NCBI RefSeq assembly: GCF_009604425.1
Contig: NZ_WEGI01000005.1
Span: 1-64,000, forward strand
Direction: 5' to 3'
Origin: Nocardia aurantia
Lineage (GTDB): Bacteria; Actinomycetota; Actinomycetes; Mycobacteriales; Mycobacteriaceae
DNA: 64,000 bases
Under the pieces are notes generated by a model that was not told the origin of the DNA, did no database searches, and saw nothing but the letters and a program-made list of their open reading frames with translations. Positions 34,887 through 42,911 of the stretch are shown here, in pieces. A program made the position numbers and the translations under genes. The first letter of the stretch is position 1. Each line of letters begins with the position of its first letter.

Positions 34887-35394
34887 GATTCACGCTCTCC
34901 GTGCTTCGGGACAGCGCACGCACCACCGGACCCCAGCGGTCTGCGTACGCGTCGATGACGCCGTCCTCGGCGAAGGTCTTGTCGGACAGATAGAGTCCCG
35001 GCGCGGGTGTGGTGGCGCCGAGTTCCACCAGCACCGGCTTGAGCAGCAGGTCCGGCGCCAGCGCGTGCACCGGGCCGGCGCCGAGCATGACCGGCACGGC
35101 CACCACCGAGGCCAGTCCGGTACCGCCGTCGAACTGCTCCAGGAACAGCTTCAGCAGTCCGGTGTAGGTCGCCTTGAAGGTCGGGCTGGCGAACACCACC
35201 AGCTTCGAATCCGCCACCGCGCGAACGGCTTCGGCGACATTCGGATCGCCCCAGCCGAGCAGGGCGGGGCCGAGCTCGACCAGGTCGAGCACCGCCGGCT
35301 CCACGTCCGGGCGCAGTCCGCGCGCCACCAGGCCGGCCGCGGTGCGCGTGCGGGAGGCGGGCTTCGGATTGCCCACCACCACCGTCACTGTCAT
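34879..35394 (-). CDS. NAD(P)H-dependent FMN reductase, SsuE/MsuE type
   Basis: A 171-residue flavodoxin-fold FMN reductase. It opens 'MTVTVVVGNPKPASRT', the G-N-P-x-P-x-S-R phosphate-binding loop of the SsuE/MsuE family, and 'FASPTFKATYTGLLKLFLEQF' matches the family's second FMN contact and dimer helix. These reductases supply FMNH2 to alkanesulfonate monooxygenase. ATG 35394 follows AGAGGAC; the open frame continues upstream without a ribosome site. It sits between the SfnB/DszC-like gene and the flavin reductase and faces the divergent ssuCBAD operon. Confidence 0.9.
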   Translation of the reverse strand: MTVTVVVGNPKPASRTRTAAGLVARGLRPDVEPAVLDLVELGPALLGWGDPNVAEAVRAVADSKLVVFASPTFKATYTGLLKLFLEQFDGGTGLASVVAVPVMLGAGPVHALAPDLLLKPVLVELGATTPAPGLYLSDKTFAEDGVIDAYADRWGPVVRALSRSTESVNHV

Positions 35395-35423
35395 CGTCGT
35401 GTCCTCTCGCTCGGTCGAATTCG

Positions 35424-36710
35424 TCAGATGACCCCGTGCAACGGTGGCGGGGTGCCGTGCAGTACGGCCCGGCCCAGATGCTGGTACTTCCACCGCACCG
35501 GGTCGTGCAGGGTATGGGTACGGGCGTTGCGCCAGAAGTGACCGAGGTTGAGATCGGCTGCGGCGCTGCGGGTCCCGCTCACCTCGAACAGTGCCGAGGA
35601 CACCTCGTTGGCGGCCCGGTCCGCGGTGATCTTCGCGGTCGCGACCGCCAGCGAGGCGGCGGCCACCACGTCGGCACCGGCCGCGGCGTCCATCACGTCG
35701 GCACCGGTGGCGGCGTCCACCACATCGGCGCTGGTGGCGGCATCCACCACATGGGCACCGGTGGCGGCGTCCACCGCGAGGCCCGCGGCGACCAGGGTGG
35801 CCTCGGCGGTCGCGACGGACACCGCCAATTCGCCGAAGCGCTGGATGACCAGCGGGTCGTCGATGGCGTGCTCCACCCGCGCCTCGAACCAGGGCCGGCT
35901 GCGGGTGCGGACGAATTCCACTGCGGCCGAGAGCGCCCCGCGCGCGATGCCGGCGTCGATCGCGGCGTGCAGCAACTGCGCGAACGCGCCGTATCCGGTC
36001 GGTGCGCGGACCGCGGCGGAGCGCTCGATCAACTGATCACGTTTCACGATCACCGCGTCGAAGGCGACCGTGCCGCTGCCGGTGGTGCGCTGCCCGAGCA
36101 CGTCCCAGTCGTCGACGATCCGCACCCCGGGTGCGTCGGCGGGCAGATAGGCGATGTACTCGCCCGGCTCCAGCCCGCCGCGGCCCGCCGGATCATCGAA
36201 CCGGACCAGCACCGCCAGCAGATCGGCGAACAGCGAACCGGTGCAGTAGTACTTGACGCCGTCGATGCGGAACCGGTCGTCGCCCTCGGGCCGCAGCGTG
36301 GTCGCCACCTCGGCGACGGTGGCGCCGCCACGCTCGGACTGGGCGTTCGCGATCCGGGCGCCCGCCAGCAGCCGCGAGAAGTAGTACTCCCGTTGCGCCT
36401 CCGAGCCGGCCAGCCGCACCAGGTTCACATAGACGAAGTGACTGTGCGGAATCTGCGCGATGTTCGGGTCGGCGACCGCGAGCAGCCTTGTCACCTCGGC
36501 CAATTCGCTCGGCGGCAGGTCGGCCCCGCCGTAACCGGCGGGCACGGTGATCGCCAGCAGCCCGGACGCGGCGAGCCGCTCGATCTCCGCGGCCGGTAGC
36601 CGGCGCTCCCGATCCCGCAGCGCGGCCTCCACCGCGAACTCGTCCGCCAGCGCGGCGGCGGTCGCACGGGCCTGGGCGGCGGAGGTGATGCGCTCGGCGG
36701 TCACGGTCAT
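35424..36710 (-). CDS. SfnB/DszC-like acyl-CoA dehydrogenase-fold monooxygenase
   Basis: A 428-residue flavoprotein with the acyl-CoA dehydrogenase fold, of the SfnB/DszC branch that oxidises organosulfur compounds with FMNH2 and O2. 'TVPAGYGGADLPPSELAEV', 'IANAQSERGG' and 'YYCTGSLFAD' are typical of this branch. The C-terminal helical domain contains an odd insertion of four 9-residue repeats, VDAATGADV-like, encoded by 27-base units at 35670-35777. ATG 36710 is translationally coupled to a tiny upstream frame; ATG 36734 is an alternative in-frame start. It is followed after 29 bases by FMN reductase and then flavin reductase genes, which would feed it. Confidence 0.85.
   Translation of the reverse strand: MTVTAERITSAAQARATAAALADEFAVEAALRDRERRLPAAEIERLAASGLLAITVPAGYGGADLPPSELAEVTRLLAVADPNIAQIPHSHFVYVNLVRLAGSEAQREYYFSRLLAGARIANAQSERGGATVAEVATTLRPEGDDRFRIDGVKYYCTGSLFADLLAVLVRFDDPAGRGGLEPGEYIAYLPADAPGVRIVDDWDVLGQRTTGSGTVAFDAVIVKRDQLIERSAAVRAPTGYGAFAQLLHAAIDAGIARGALSAAVEFVRTRSRPWFEARVEHAIDDPLVIQRFGELAVSVATAEATLVAAGLAVDAATGAHVVDAATSADVVDAATGADVMDAAAGADVVAAASLAVATAKITADRAANEVSSALFEVSGTRSAAADLNLGHFWRNARTHTLHDPVRWKYQHLGRAVLHGTPPPLHGVI
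35643..35777. repeat. In-frame 27-base tandem repeats
   Basis: Four units begin at 35670, 35697, 35724 and 35751, each close to GTCGGCACCGGTGGCGGCGT followed by ccaccac, and a decayed fifth unit occupies 35643-35669. They encode 9-residue repeats inside a helix of the SfnB/DszC-like enzyme. The high identity of the units suggests recent expansion. Confidence 0.88.
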
Positions 36711-36751
36711 CGGTCCCACATCCCGGGCCGACATCGGCGTGCAGAACTCAT
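36707..36751 (-). CDS. Upstream micro-ORF with Cys codon (possible leader peptide)
   Basis: A 14-codon frame starting at ATG 36751 five bases after a GGGAG ribosome site. It reads MSSARRCRPGMWDR and its stop TGA overlaps the ATG of the SfnB/DszC-like gene (ATGA). The tight coupling and the single Cys codon within an Arg-rich stretch recall leader peptides that sense cysteine supply ahead of actinobacterial sulfur genes. That role is an inference from position and composition; no terminator/antiterminator pair was identified. Confidence 0.4.
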   Translation of the reverse strand: MSSARRCRPGMWDR

Positions 36752-37063
36752 CACTACTCCCGTGGTGCCGGTGGTCACGCTCGGCCGCCGGACGCGGCAA
36801 CCGAGCAGCCGGCGCGCCTTCCACTACAGCACGTCGCGCTGACGCCGACGAGTATTCGAATCGGCGGGATCTCATCACCACGCCCGGCGCGGCATTCCGT
36901 ACTCGTTCCGGGCTCGATCCACGCGGCCACGGTGACGAACCGGGAGGGTTCCAACCACGCAGATTTCAATCGGTGACGGCCTGGACATCCACTGCCAGCA
37001 TCGATTAAGGATGCCGACCGCTCGGCTCCGTCCACCCTCTTCGCAGAGTACGAGGTTCTCACG
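36752..37063. promoter_or_regulatory. Divergent control region of sulfonate locus
   Basis: This gap separates the minus-strand oxidase operon from ssuC. I see no convincing gene, although a frame continues through it on the minus strand. No clear -35/-10 pair stands out. CGAGG at 37051-37055 is the ribosome site for ssuC. A sulfur-responsive promoter is expected here on functional grounds. Confidence 0.35.
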
Positions 37064-37873
37064 GTGTCCACTCTCGCGCTGCGGTCGGCGCCGTCGAGGC
37101 CACGATCGCGTCCGTCCCCCGGGTCCTGGGTACGGCTGATCAGTCCGGTGGTGATCATCGTGCTGTGGCAGGTGCTCAGCTCCACCGGGGCGCTGCCCCC
37201 CAAACTCCTGGCCTCACCGTCCACGGTGGTGACCACCGCGATCGACCTGATCCGCGACGGTACGCTGCCGCACGCGATCACCGTCTCCCTGCAGCGGGCA
37301 CTGATCGGCTTCGTCATCGGCGCGGTGATCGGTGTCGCACTCGCGGTGGTGGCCGGGCTGAGCCTGTTCGGCGAATTCCTGGTCGACCCACCGATGCAGA
37401 TGCTGCGCACGCTGCCGTTCTACGGACTGATCCCGCTGCTGATCCTGTGGTTCGGTATCGGGGAGCTGCCCAAGATCGTCCTGGTCGCGTTCGGTACGGC
37501 TATTCCGTTGTACCTCAACACCTTCGCGGGAATCCGCAGTGTGGACGGCAAACTCGCCGAAGTGGCCCGGGTGCAGCAGTTGTCGAGCGCCGGATTGATC
37601 GGGCACATCGTGCTGCCCGGCGCGCTGCCACAGGCACTGGTCGGGCTGCGGCAGTCGCTCGGTGTCGCCTGGCTGGCGCTGATCGTCGCCGAACAGGTGA
37701 ATGCCGATGCGGGCGTGGGCTTCATGATCAACGACGCCCGCGAATTCCTGCGCACCGACATCATCGTCGTCGGCCTGCTCGTCTACAGCCTGCTCGGACT
37801 GTTCACGGACGCGATCGTCCGGCTGATCGAAAGGAAGGCACTGGTATGGCGACGCGGTTTGCTGGGGAATTGA
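37064..37873 (+). CDS. ssuC: Sulfonate ABC importer permease
   Basis: A 269-residue membrane permease with about six spans, starting at GTG 37064. 'LRTLPFYGLIPLLILWFGIG' is the SsuC/TauC-family hallmark and 'RVQQLSSAGLIGHIVLPGALP' is the coupling loop. It forms the channel for aliphatic sulfonates with the ATPase and lipoprotein encoded next. The ATPase gene begins 28 bases before this gene's end, so translation is coupled. The gene name rests on family features plus the ssuB-ssuA-ssuD order; TauC-type substrates remain possible. Confidence 0.88.
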   Translation: MSTLALRSAPSRPRSRPSPGSWVRLISPVVIIVLWQVLSSTGALPPKLLASPSTVVTTAIDLIRDGTLPHAITVSLQRALIGFVIGAVIGVALAVVAGLSLFGEFLVDPPMQMLRTLPFYGLIPLLILWFGIGELPKIVLVAFGTAIPLYLNTFAGIRSVDGKLAEVARVQQLSSAGLIGHIVLPGALPQALVGLRQSLGVAWLALIVAEQVNADAGVGFMINDAREFLRTDIIVVGLLVYSLLGLFTDAIVRLIERKALVWRRGLLGN

Positions 37874-38649
37874 AGGCGCACAACGATATCGGCACCGCGG
37901 ATGCCGCGCCCGATCCGGTCGTGGCGCGAATCGACAAGCTCACCAAGGCGTTCGGTGACCGCACCGTCCTCGACGGTATCGATCTGCGCATCGAGCGCGG
38001 TGAATTCGTGGCGCTGCTCGGGCGCAGTGGCAGCGGCAAGTCGACCCTGCTGCGCGCCCTGGCCGGGCTGGACCACGAGCACGGCGGCGAACTGACCGTC
38101 GGCGGCGACGTGGCCGTCGCCTTCCAGGAACCGCGACTGGTGCCGTGGAAACGGGTGCGCGCCAACCTGACTCTGGGTCTGCGCGGCCGCGATCCGAAGG
38201 CCGCCGCCGACGCGGCACTGGCCGAGGTGGGCCTGACCGAGCGCGCCGGCGCCTGGCCGCTGACGCTGTCCGGCGGCGAGGCCCAGCGGGCCTCGCTGGC
38301 CCGCGCCCTGGTGCGCGATCCGGACCTGCTGCTGCTGGACGAGCCGTTCAGCGCGCTGGATGCCTTGACCCGCATCACGATTCACGCCCTGGTGCTGGAA
38401 CTCTGGGCCAGGCATCGGCCCGGCGTCCTGCTGGTCACCCACGACGTCGACGAGGCGTTGCTGCTGGCCGACCGCGCCCTGGTGCTGGCCGACGGGCGGC
38501 TCGCCCGGGAGATCCGCATCGACCTGCCCCGCCCGCGCCGGCGCGACCATCCGCGCTTCACCGCGCTGCGCGACGAACTGCTGAGCGAACTCGGCGTCGC
38601 CACCGAGGAATCCGCTGTCCGAGAAGAACCCGAAGAAGGAAACACATGA
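37846..38649 (+). CDS. ssuB: Sulfonate ABC importer ATPase
   Basis: A 267-residue ATPase. Motifs: Walker A GRSGSGKST, Q-loop 'VAFQEPRLVPWKRV' (E-P-R-L-x-P-W is the SsuB signature form), signature LSGGEAQR, Walker B LLLDEPFSALD and switch 'VTHDVDEALLLADR'. AAGGAAGG upstream supports ATG 37846 within the end of ssuC. Its stop overlaps the ssuA start by four bases. It would energise sulfonate uptake. Confidence 0.92.
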   Translation: MATRFAGELKAHNDIGTADAAPDPVVARIDKLTKAFGDRTVLDGIDLRIERGEFVALLGRSGSGKSTLLRALAGLDHEHGGELTVGGDVAVAFQEPRLVPWKRVRANLTLGLRGRDPKAAADAALAEVGLTERAGAWPLTLSGGEAQRASLARALVRDPDLLLLDEPFSALDALTRITIHALVLELWARHRPGVLLVTHDVDEALLLADRALVLADGRLAREIRIDLPRPRRRDHPRFTALRDELLSELGVATEESAVREEPEEGNT

Positions 38650-39644
38650 TCACGCGACGCTTGTTCGCCGTCCTGGCCCTGACCGCCATCGTGGCGACCG
38701 GCTGCTCCTCGAACGATTCGAAGGACGCCGCGGTCGGATCGGACGGCACCGTCGACCTCACGAAGGTGACGCTGAACCTGGGCGACCAGAAGGGGACCGG
38801 CCTGCAGGCCCTGCTGGAGGCTGCCGGCGAGTTGAAGAACACCCCGTACAAGATCTCCTGGTCGCAGTACACCTCCGGACCGCCGATGCTGGAGGCGATC
38901 AATTCCGGCGCAGTCGATTTCGGTGGCGTGGGCAATGCTCCGCCGGTCTTCGCGGCAGCGGCGAATTCCGATATCAAGATCGTCACCGCGTATCAGGCCG
39001 GCAAGCACGGCCAGGCGATCGTGGTGCCGAAGGATTCGCCGATCCACGCTCCGGCCGACCTGCGCGGCAAGAAGATCGCCGTCGCCAAGGGCAGTTCGGC
39101 GCACCACCACCTGCTCTCCGTTCTGACCAAGAACGGACTGTCGTTCACCGACGTCCAGGCGCAGTATCTGCAACCCGCCGACGCGCTGGCGGCACTGTCC
39201 ACCGGCAAGGTGGATGCCTGGGCCATCTGGGACCCGTACACCGCGCAGGCCGAACAGCAGACCGGCGCGCGCATCGTGGTGGACGGCGACGGCTATGTCG
39301 CCGGCGACTCCTTCTATGTCGCCGGCACCAAGACGCTGGGCGACAAGGGTAGGACGGCCGCGCTGCGCGATCTGATCCAGCGCATCTCCCGGGCACACAC
39401 CTGGGCCAACTCGAACACCGCGCCGTGGGCGCAGGTCTTCTCGCAGACCTCGGGCCTGTCGCTGGATGTCTCCACGGTGGCCGTCAAACGCCTGACATTC
39501 CAGGATCATCCGATCGACGACGTCACCATCGCGGCGGAACAACAAGTGGCCGATGCCTTCTCCGACGCGTCGCTGATCCCGCACAAGGTGAAGATCTCCG
39601 ACTACATCGACACCCGCTTCAACGATCTGTTCCCGAAATCCTGA
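38646..39644 (+). CDS. ssuA: Sulfonate-binding lipoprotein
   Basis: A 332-residue solute-binding protein of the SsuA family, lipid-anchored at Cys20 (IVATGC). Key family segments are 'SGAVDFGGVGNAPPVFAAAA' and 'QAIVVPKDSPIHAPADLRGK', which line the sulfonate cleft, plus 'KVDAWAIWDPY'. The start overlaps the ssuB stop (ATGA). It delivers alkanesulfonates to SsuC/SsuB. It is followed 12 bases later by ssuD, the enzyme that desulfonates the imported compound. Confidence 0.92.
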   Translation: MITRRLFAVLALTAIVATGCSSNDSKDAAVGSDGTVDLTKVTLNLGDQKGTGLQALLEAAGELKNTPYKISWSQYTSGPPMLEAINSGAVDFGGVGNAPPVFAAAANSDIKIVTAYQAGKHGQAIVVPKDSPIHAPADLRGKKIAVAKGSSAHHHLLSVLTKNGLSFTDVQAQYLQPADALAALSTGKVDAWAIWDPYTAQAEQQTGARIVVDGDGYVAGDSFYVAGTKTLGDKGRTAALRDLIQRISRAHTWANSNTAPWAQVFSQTSGLSLDVSTVAVKRLTFQDHPIDDVTIAAEQQVADAFSDASLIPHKVKISDYIDTRFNDLFPKS

Positions 39645-39656
39645 AAGGAGTATCGG

Positions 39657-40874
39657 ATGAGCCTGTCCTTCCACTGGTTCCTGCCCACCTACGGTGACTC
39701 CCGCAACCTCATGGCGGGCGGCCACGGCACCTCGATGGCCGGCGACCGGCCCGCGTCGCTGCGCTATCTGAACCAGATCGCCGGCGCCGCCGAGGAGAAC
39801 GGCTTCGAGGGCGTGCTGACGCCGACCGGGGCCTGGTGCGAGGACGCGTGGCTGTCCACCGCGATGCTGGTGGAGACCACCGAAACCCTGAAGTTCCTGG
39901 TGGCTTTCCGGCCCGGCATCATCAGCCCGGTGCTGGCCGCGCAGATGGCGGGCACCTTCCAGCGGCATTCCCGGGGCCGCCTGCTGCTGAACGTGGTGAC
40001 CGGCGGCGAGCCGCACGAGCAGCGCGCCTACGGCGACTTCCTGTCCAAGGAGGAGCGTTACGAGCGCACCGGCGAATTCCTGCATGTCGTGCGCGAACTC
40101 TGGCGGTCGCACGATCCGATCTCGTTCCAGGGCAAGCACATCCAGATCGAGAACGCGTTGCTCGCCAATCGGCCCGATCCGTTGCCGCCGATCTTCTTCG
40201 GCGGCTCCTCCGGTCCGGCGGGCCCGGTCGCGGCCCGATACGCCGACAGCTATCTGACCTGGGGCGAGCCGCTGTTCGCGGTGAGCAAGAAGCTGGAGTG
40301 GATCCGCGGCCTGGCCGTGGACCACGGCCGGGTACTCGACTACGGCCTGCGCATCCACGTCATCTCCCGCGACACCTCGGAACAGGCGTGGGCGGAAGCG
40401 GATCGGCTGTTGCAGGCGGTCGACCCCGCGGATATCGAACGGGTACAGGCGAATCTGGCGCAGAGCGAGTCGGAGGGCCAGCGGCGCATGCTGGAACTGC
40501 ACGCCGGCTTCCGGGCGACGGCGGGGAGCGCCGGCACGGAAGGCTCCGGCCGGAAGCCGGACGGATACAGCTCCACGGAGCGGCTGGAGATCGCGCCCAA
40601 TCTGTGGGCGGGCGTGGGCCTGGTCCGCGGCGGGGCCGGCACCGCGCTGGTCGGATCGCACGCGGAGGTCGCCGAGCGGCTGATCGAGTACTCCCGGCTG
40701 GGCATCAAGCACTTCATCCTCTCGGGGTATCCGCATGTGGAGGAGGCGTACTGGTTCGGTGAGGGCGTGCTGCCGATCCTGCGGCGCAAGGGCCTGTGGA
40801 ACCATCCGGCACAGCGCCCGGCCGGCCCGGTGTCGACCCCCTTCGCCACCGCGCTGACCGCGTCCAGCAGTTAG
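39657..40874 (+). CDS. ssuD: FMNH2-dependent alkanesulfonate monooxygenase
   Basis: A 405-residue luciferase-fold monooxygenase that releases sulfite from alkanesulfonates using FMNH2 and O2. It starts 'MSLSFHWFLPTYGDSRNL' and contains 'GVLTPTGAWCEDAWL' (the Cys position conserved in SsuD), 'FLVAFRPGIISPVLAAQM', 'NVVTGGEPHEQRAYGDFL' and 'FFGGSSGPAG', all hallmarks of SsuD. AAAGGAG precedes the ATG. The length is slightly above E. coli SsuD (381) because of a C-terminal tail. Reduced flavin would come from the SsuE-type reductase of the divergent operon. A strong hairpin after the stop ends the operon. Confidence 0.93.
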   Translation: MSLSFHWFLPTYGDSRNLMAGGHGTSMAGDRPASLRYLNQIAGAAEENGFEGVLTPTGAWCEDAWLSTAMLVETTETLKFLVAFRPGIISPVLAAQMAGTFQRHSRGRLLLNVVTGGEPHEQRAYGDFLSKEERYERTGEFLHVVRELWRSHDPISFQGKHIQIENALLANRPDPLPPIFFGGSSGPAGPVAARYADSYLTWGEPLFAVSKKLEWIRGLAVDHGRVLDYGLRIHVISRDTSEQAWAEADRLLQAVDPADIERVQANLAQSESEGQRRMLELHAGFRATAGSAGTEGSGRKPDGYSSTERLEIAPNLWAGVGLVRGGAGTALVGSHAEVAERLIEYSRLGIKHFILSGYPHVEEAYWFGEGVLPILRRKGLWNHPAQRPAGPVSTPFATALTASSS

Positions 40875-40892
40875 ATTCCGCCACAACGCAAT

Positions 40893-40928
40893 TCGGCCGC
40901 CGGTCCGCATGTGCGGACCGGCGGCCGA
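40893..40928. terminator. Perfect 16-bp hairpin terminator
   Basis: Arms 40893-40908 and 40913-40928 (TCGGCCGCCGGTCCGC and its complement) pair perfectly around an ATGT loop. It lies between ssuD and the convergent membrane protein gene, so it probably stops transcription from both sides. No U-run follows, as is common in actinobacteria. Confidence 0.75.
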
Positions 40929-40939
40929 CGACGTGTCAC

Positions 40940-41533
40940 TCACTCCGCCGGCGCGGCCGTCGGCAGGTTCGCCGGGTCGATCCCGAGCCGCCGCTGCACG
41001 ACCTTCGGGTACCGGACCGTGAAAATCGCCGCGGCCGTGAAGAATCCGACCTTGCAGATCACCAGCAGCGGCACGTTGTGCGGCGCCCAGTGCTGCAGCA
41101 CGGCCAGCACCACCGCGTCGATGGTGAAGCACAGCGCCCAGACCGTCGTGATCACGATGTTGATCCGCCGGAAAACCGCAGTGCTCGCGACGAATTCGCT
41201 GACCGAGCGCCGCGCGATACCGATGGTGAACGGCTGCCCGGCGGCCAGCCCGGCCCAGGCGGTGATCGCCAGCCAGCCGATCGCCAGTGAGGTGCCGTAA
41301 CGCAGGACCGCCAGATGCGGCGCCACCAGGGTCAGCACACTCAGGACGGCCATGTAGGCGGCGCTGGAGGCGTCGAGAATCATGGCGTCCCACGGAGTTC
41401 CCTTGCGCCGATCGTCGATCAGCAGCAGCACCGCCGCCGTCAGACCGGCCAGCGCGCCGGCCCGCTCGTCGAAGCCGCTGACCACCGCCAGCAGGATCCA
41501 GGGCAGGAAGGTCCGGGCGTAGTACTTCAGCAT
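40940..41533 (-). CDS. Hypothetical integral membrane protein, PadR-linked
   Basis: A 197-residue protein with about six hydrophobic spans, for example 'YFARTFLPWILLAVVSGF'-like first helix, 'GALAGLTAAVLLLID' and 'WALCFTIDAVVLAVLQHW'. No family is recognised with confidence; the general look is that of small intracellular-septation-like or DUF3159-type membrane proteins. It is divergent from a PadR regulator with a dyad between them, so PadR probably represses it. A role in export or membrane stress is possible but unsupported. Confidence 0.75.
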   Translation of the reverse strand: MLKYYARTFLPWILLAVVSGFDERAGALAGLTAAVLLLIDDRRKGTPWDAMILDASSAAYMAVLSVLTLVAPHLAVLRYGTSLAIGWLAITAWAGLAAGQPFTIGIARRSVSEFVASTAVFRRINIVITTVWALCFTIDAVVLAVLQHWAPHNVPLLVICKVGFFTAAAIFTVRYPKVVQRRLGIDPANLPTAAPAE

Positions 41534-41612
41534 TGTCGGTGCCTCTCAGCGCTCGAGCCCTGCGGCTCGACGTTCCATGTGTGACAGGTCGACAGTAGAA
41601 GAGCACCGCCCG

Positions 41613-41632
41613 ACATGTCAATACTGATATGT
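41613..41632. promoter_or_regulatory. Candidate PadR operator
   Basis: An imperfect dyad ACATGTCA-ATAC-TGATATGT (7 of 8 arm positions match) lies in the divergent gap between the membrane protein and PadR genes. PadR/LmrR proteins favour ATGT/ACAT-bearing dyads, so this is the likely binding site controlling both genes. Confidence 0.55.
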
Positions 41633-41658
41633 CAGCTCTGATCTGTTAGATTTGGGGT

Positions 41659-42183
41659 ATGAGTTTGCGACACGGCGTCCTGGGCCTGCTGGCCGAACTC
41701 GAGCACGCCAGCGGCTACGACCTGATGAAGATCTTCGACGTCTCCCTGGCCGGGGTCTGGCCGGCCACCCAGAGCCAGTTGTACACGGAGCTGGGCAAAC
41801 TCACCGCCGACGGCCTCATCGAGGTCGCCGCCGAGGGCGCCCGCGGCAAGAAGGAGTACCGCATCACCGCAGCCGGCCGGGAAGAGTTGCGGCACTGGCT
41901 CGTCGAGGTCCCCCCGCGCCGCCCCGTGCGCGACGAGACCTTACTGCGCATGTTCTTCCTCGGCCAGGTGGAACCGGACCAGGCCCGGCACTATCTGCTG
42001 CGCGGCGTCGACTATCTGAACGAGCAGCTGGAGAAGCTGGAAGCCGATGAGCGGAACATCAATTGGGGCGACGACAATCTGTCGCGCTACGGCCACATGG
42101 TGATGGAGTACGGCAAGCGCTACATGACGCTGCGCCGCGACTGGCAGGCCGAGACCGCGGACCGCATCGCCCCCGGGGAGTAG
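41659..42183 (+). CDS. PadR-family transcriptional regulator
   Basis: A 174-residue winged-helix repressor of PadR subfamily 1 (Vir-like C-terminal domain). 'LRHGVLGLLAELEHASGYDLMKIF' region and 'WPATQSQLYTELGKLTADGLIE' are the conserved N-terminal helix and recognition helix. The C-terminal half is a long helical dimerisation domain. It is divergent from a small membrane protein gene that it probably controls. ATG 41659 starts directly at the family's N-terminus. The stop lies three bases before the convergent HhH-GPD gene's stop. Confidence 0.92.
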   Translation: MSLRHGVLGLLAELEHASGYDLMKIFDVSLAGVWPATQSQLYTELGKLTADGLIEVAAEGARGKKEYRITAAGREELRHWLVEVPPRRPVRDETLLRMFFLGQVEPDQARHYLLRGVDYLNEQLEKLEADERNINWGDDNLSRYGHMVMEYGKRYMTLRRDWQAETADRIAPGE

Positions 42184-42186
42184 GTC

Positions 42187-42774
42187 CTATTTCTTGGCCG
42201 CGGCCTTCGCCTGCTTCTTGAAAGCCCTTACCTGCGCGAGCGATTCGGCGTCGACGACATCGGCCACCGACCGCGTCGATCCCTCGTCCCCGTAGGCCCC
42301 CGCCACCTCACGCCACCCCGCGGGCTGCACCCCGCGCTGTTTTCCCAGCAGCGCCAAGAAGATTCGCGCCTTCTGATCCCCGAACCCGGGCAGCGCCCGC
42401 AACCGCCGCAACACCTCTTTACCGTCCGGATCCCCGTCGGTCCAGATCTTGGACACCACTCCGTCGTAGTTGTCCACGACGTACCGGGCCAGCTCCTGCA
42501 CCCGCCGCGCCATCGACCGCCCGTACCGGTGAATGGCCGGCGGCGTCGCCCCCAACTCCTCGAACGCCTCCGGATCGGCCTCCGCGATGCGGCGCAGATC
42601 GAACCCGTCCATCCGCTCCGCGATCTTGTGCGGCCCCCGGAAGGCATGCTCCATCGGGAACTGCTGATCCAGCAGCATCCCCGTCAACAACGCGAAATCG
42701 TTCGTCGACAACAATGTGTCGGCCTCCGGCTCCTGCGCGAGGCACAGCATGCGGCTCACCATGCACTCGATCAT
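42187..42774 (-). CDS. HhH-GPD-type base excision repair protein
   Basis: A protein of about 187-195 residues related to HhH-GPD DNA glycosylases, in a small actinobacterial family. 'FALLTGMLLDQQFPMEHAF' and 'LRALPGFGDQKARIFLALLGK' (helix-hairpin-helix with G-x-G) are diagnostic. The catalytic Lys/Asp arrangement is not obvious to me, so glycosylase activity is by family only. ATG 42774 is the outermost reasonable start; ATG 42762, GTG 42759 or ATG 42750 ('MLCLAQEPEAD') fit the family N-terminus as well or better. A Lys/Ala-rich tail (KKQAKAAAKK) ends the protein. It is divergent from a hypothetical membrane protein gene. Confidence 0.85.
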   Translation of the reverse strand: MIECMVSRMLCLAQEPEADTLLSTNDFALLTGMLLDQQFPMEHAFRGPHKIAERMDGFDLRRIAEADPEAFEELGATPPAIHRYGRSMARRVQELARYVVDNYDGVVSKIWTDGDPDGKEVLRRLRALPGFGDQKARIFLALLGKQRGVQPAGWREVAGAYGDEGSTRSVADVVDAESLAQVRAFKKQAKAAAKK

Positions 42775-42911
42775 CTCATTCCACCCCCGCCGCGCCGAAC
42801 ACCACCTGCCGCACCGGAACGACCCCGAATTGTACGGTGACGAGAACAGCCCGACCGCTTCATGAACAACGTTCACCGACCTATCGGACCCCATACCGGT
42901 TGGAGAACACC

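Noticed and set aside
36901..37020. Short GTG-started frames before ssuC that might be a leader peptide.
   Set aside because: None has a ribosome site at proper spacing or a Cys-rich product.
38382..41621. Very long open frame (over 1000 codons) on the strand opposite ssuB-ssuA-ssuD and the membrane protein gene.
   Set aside because: Its residue make-up (Arg/Gly/Gln/His-rich) and lack of any domain fit an antisense shadow in GC-rich DNA; the genes on the other strand have clear families.
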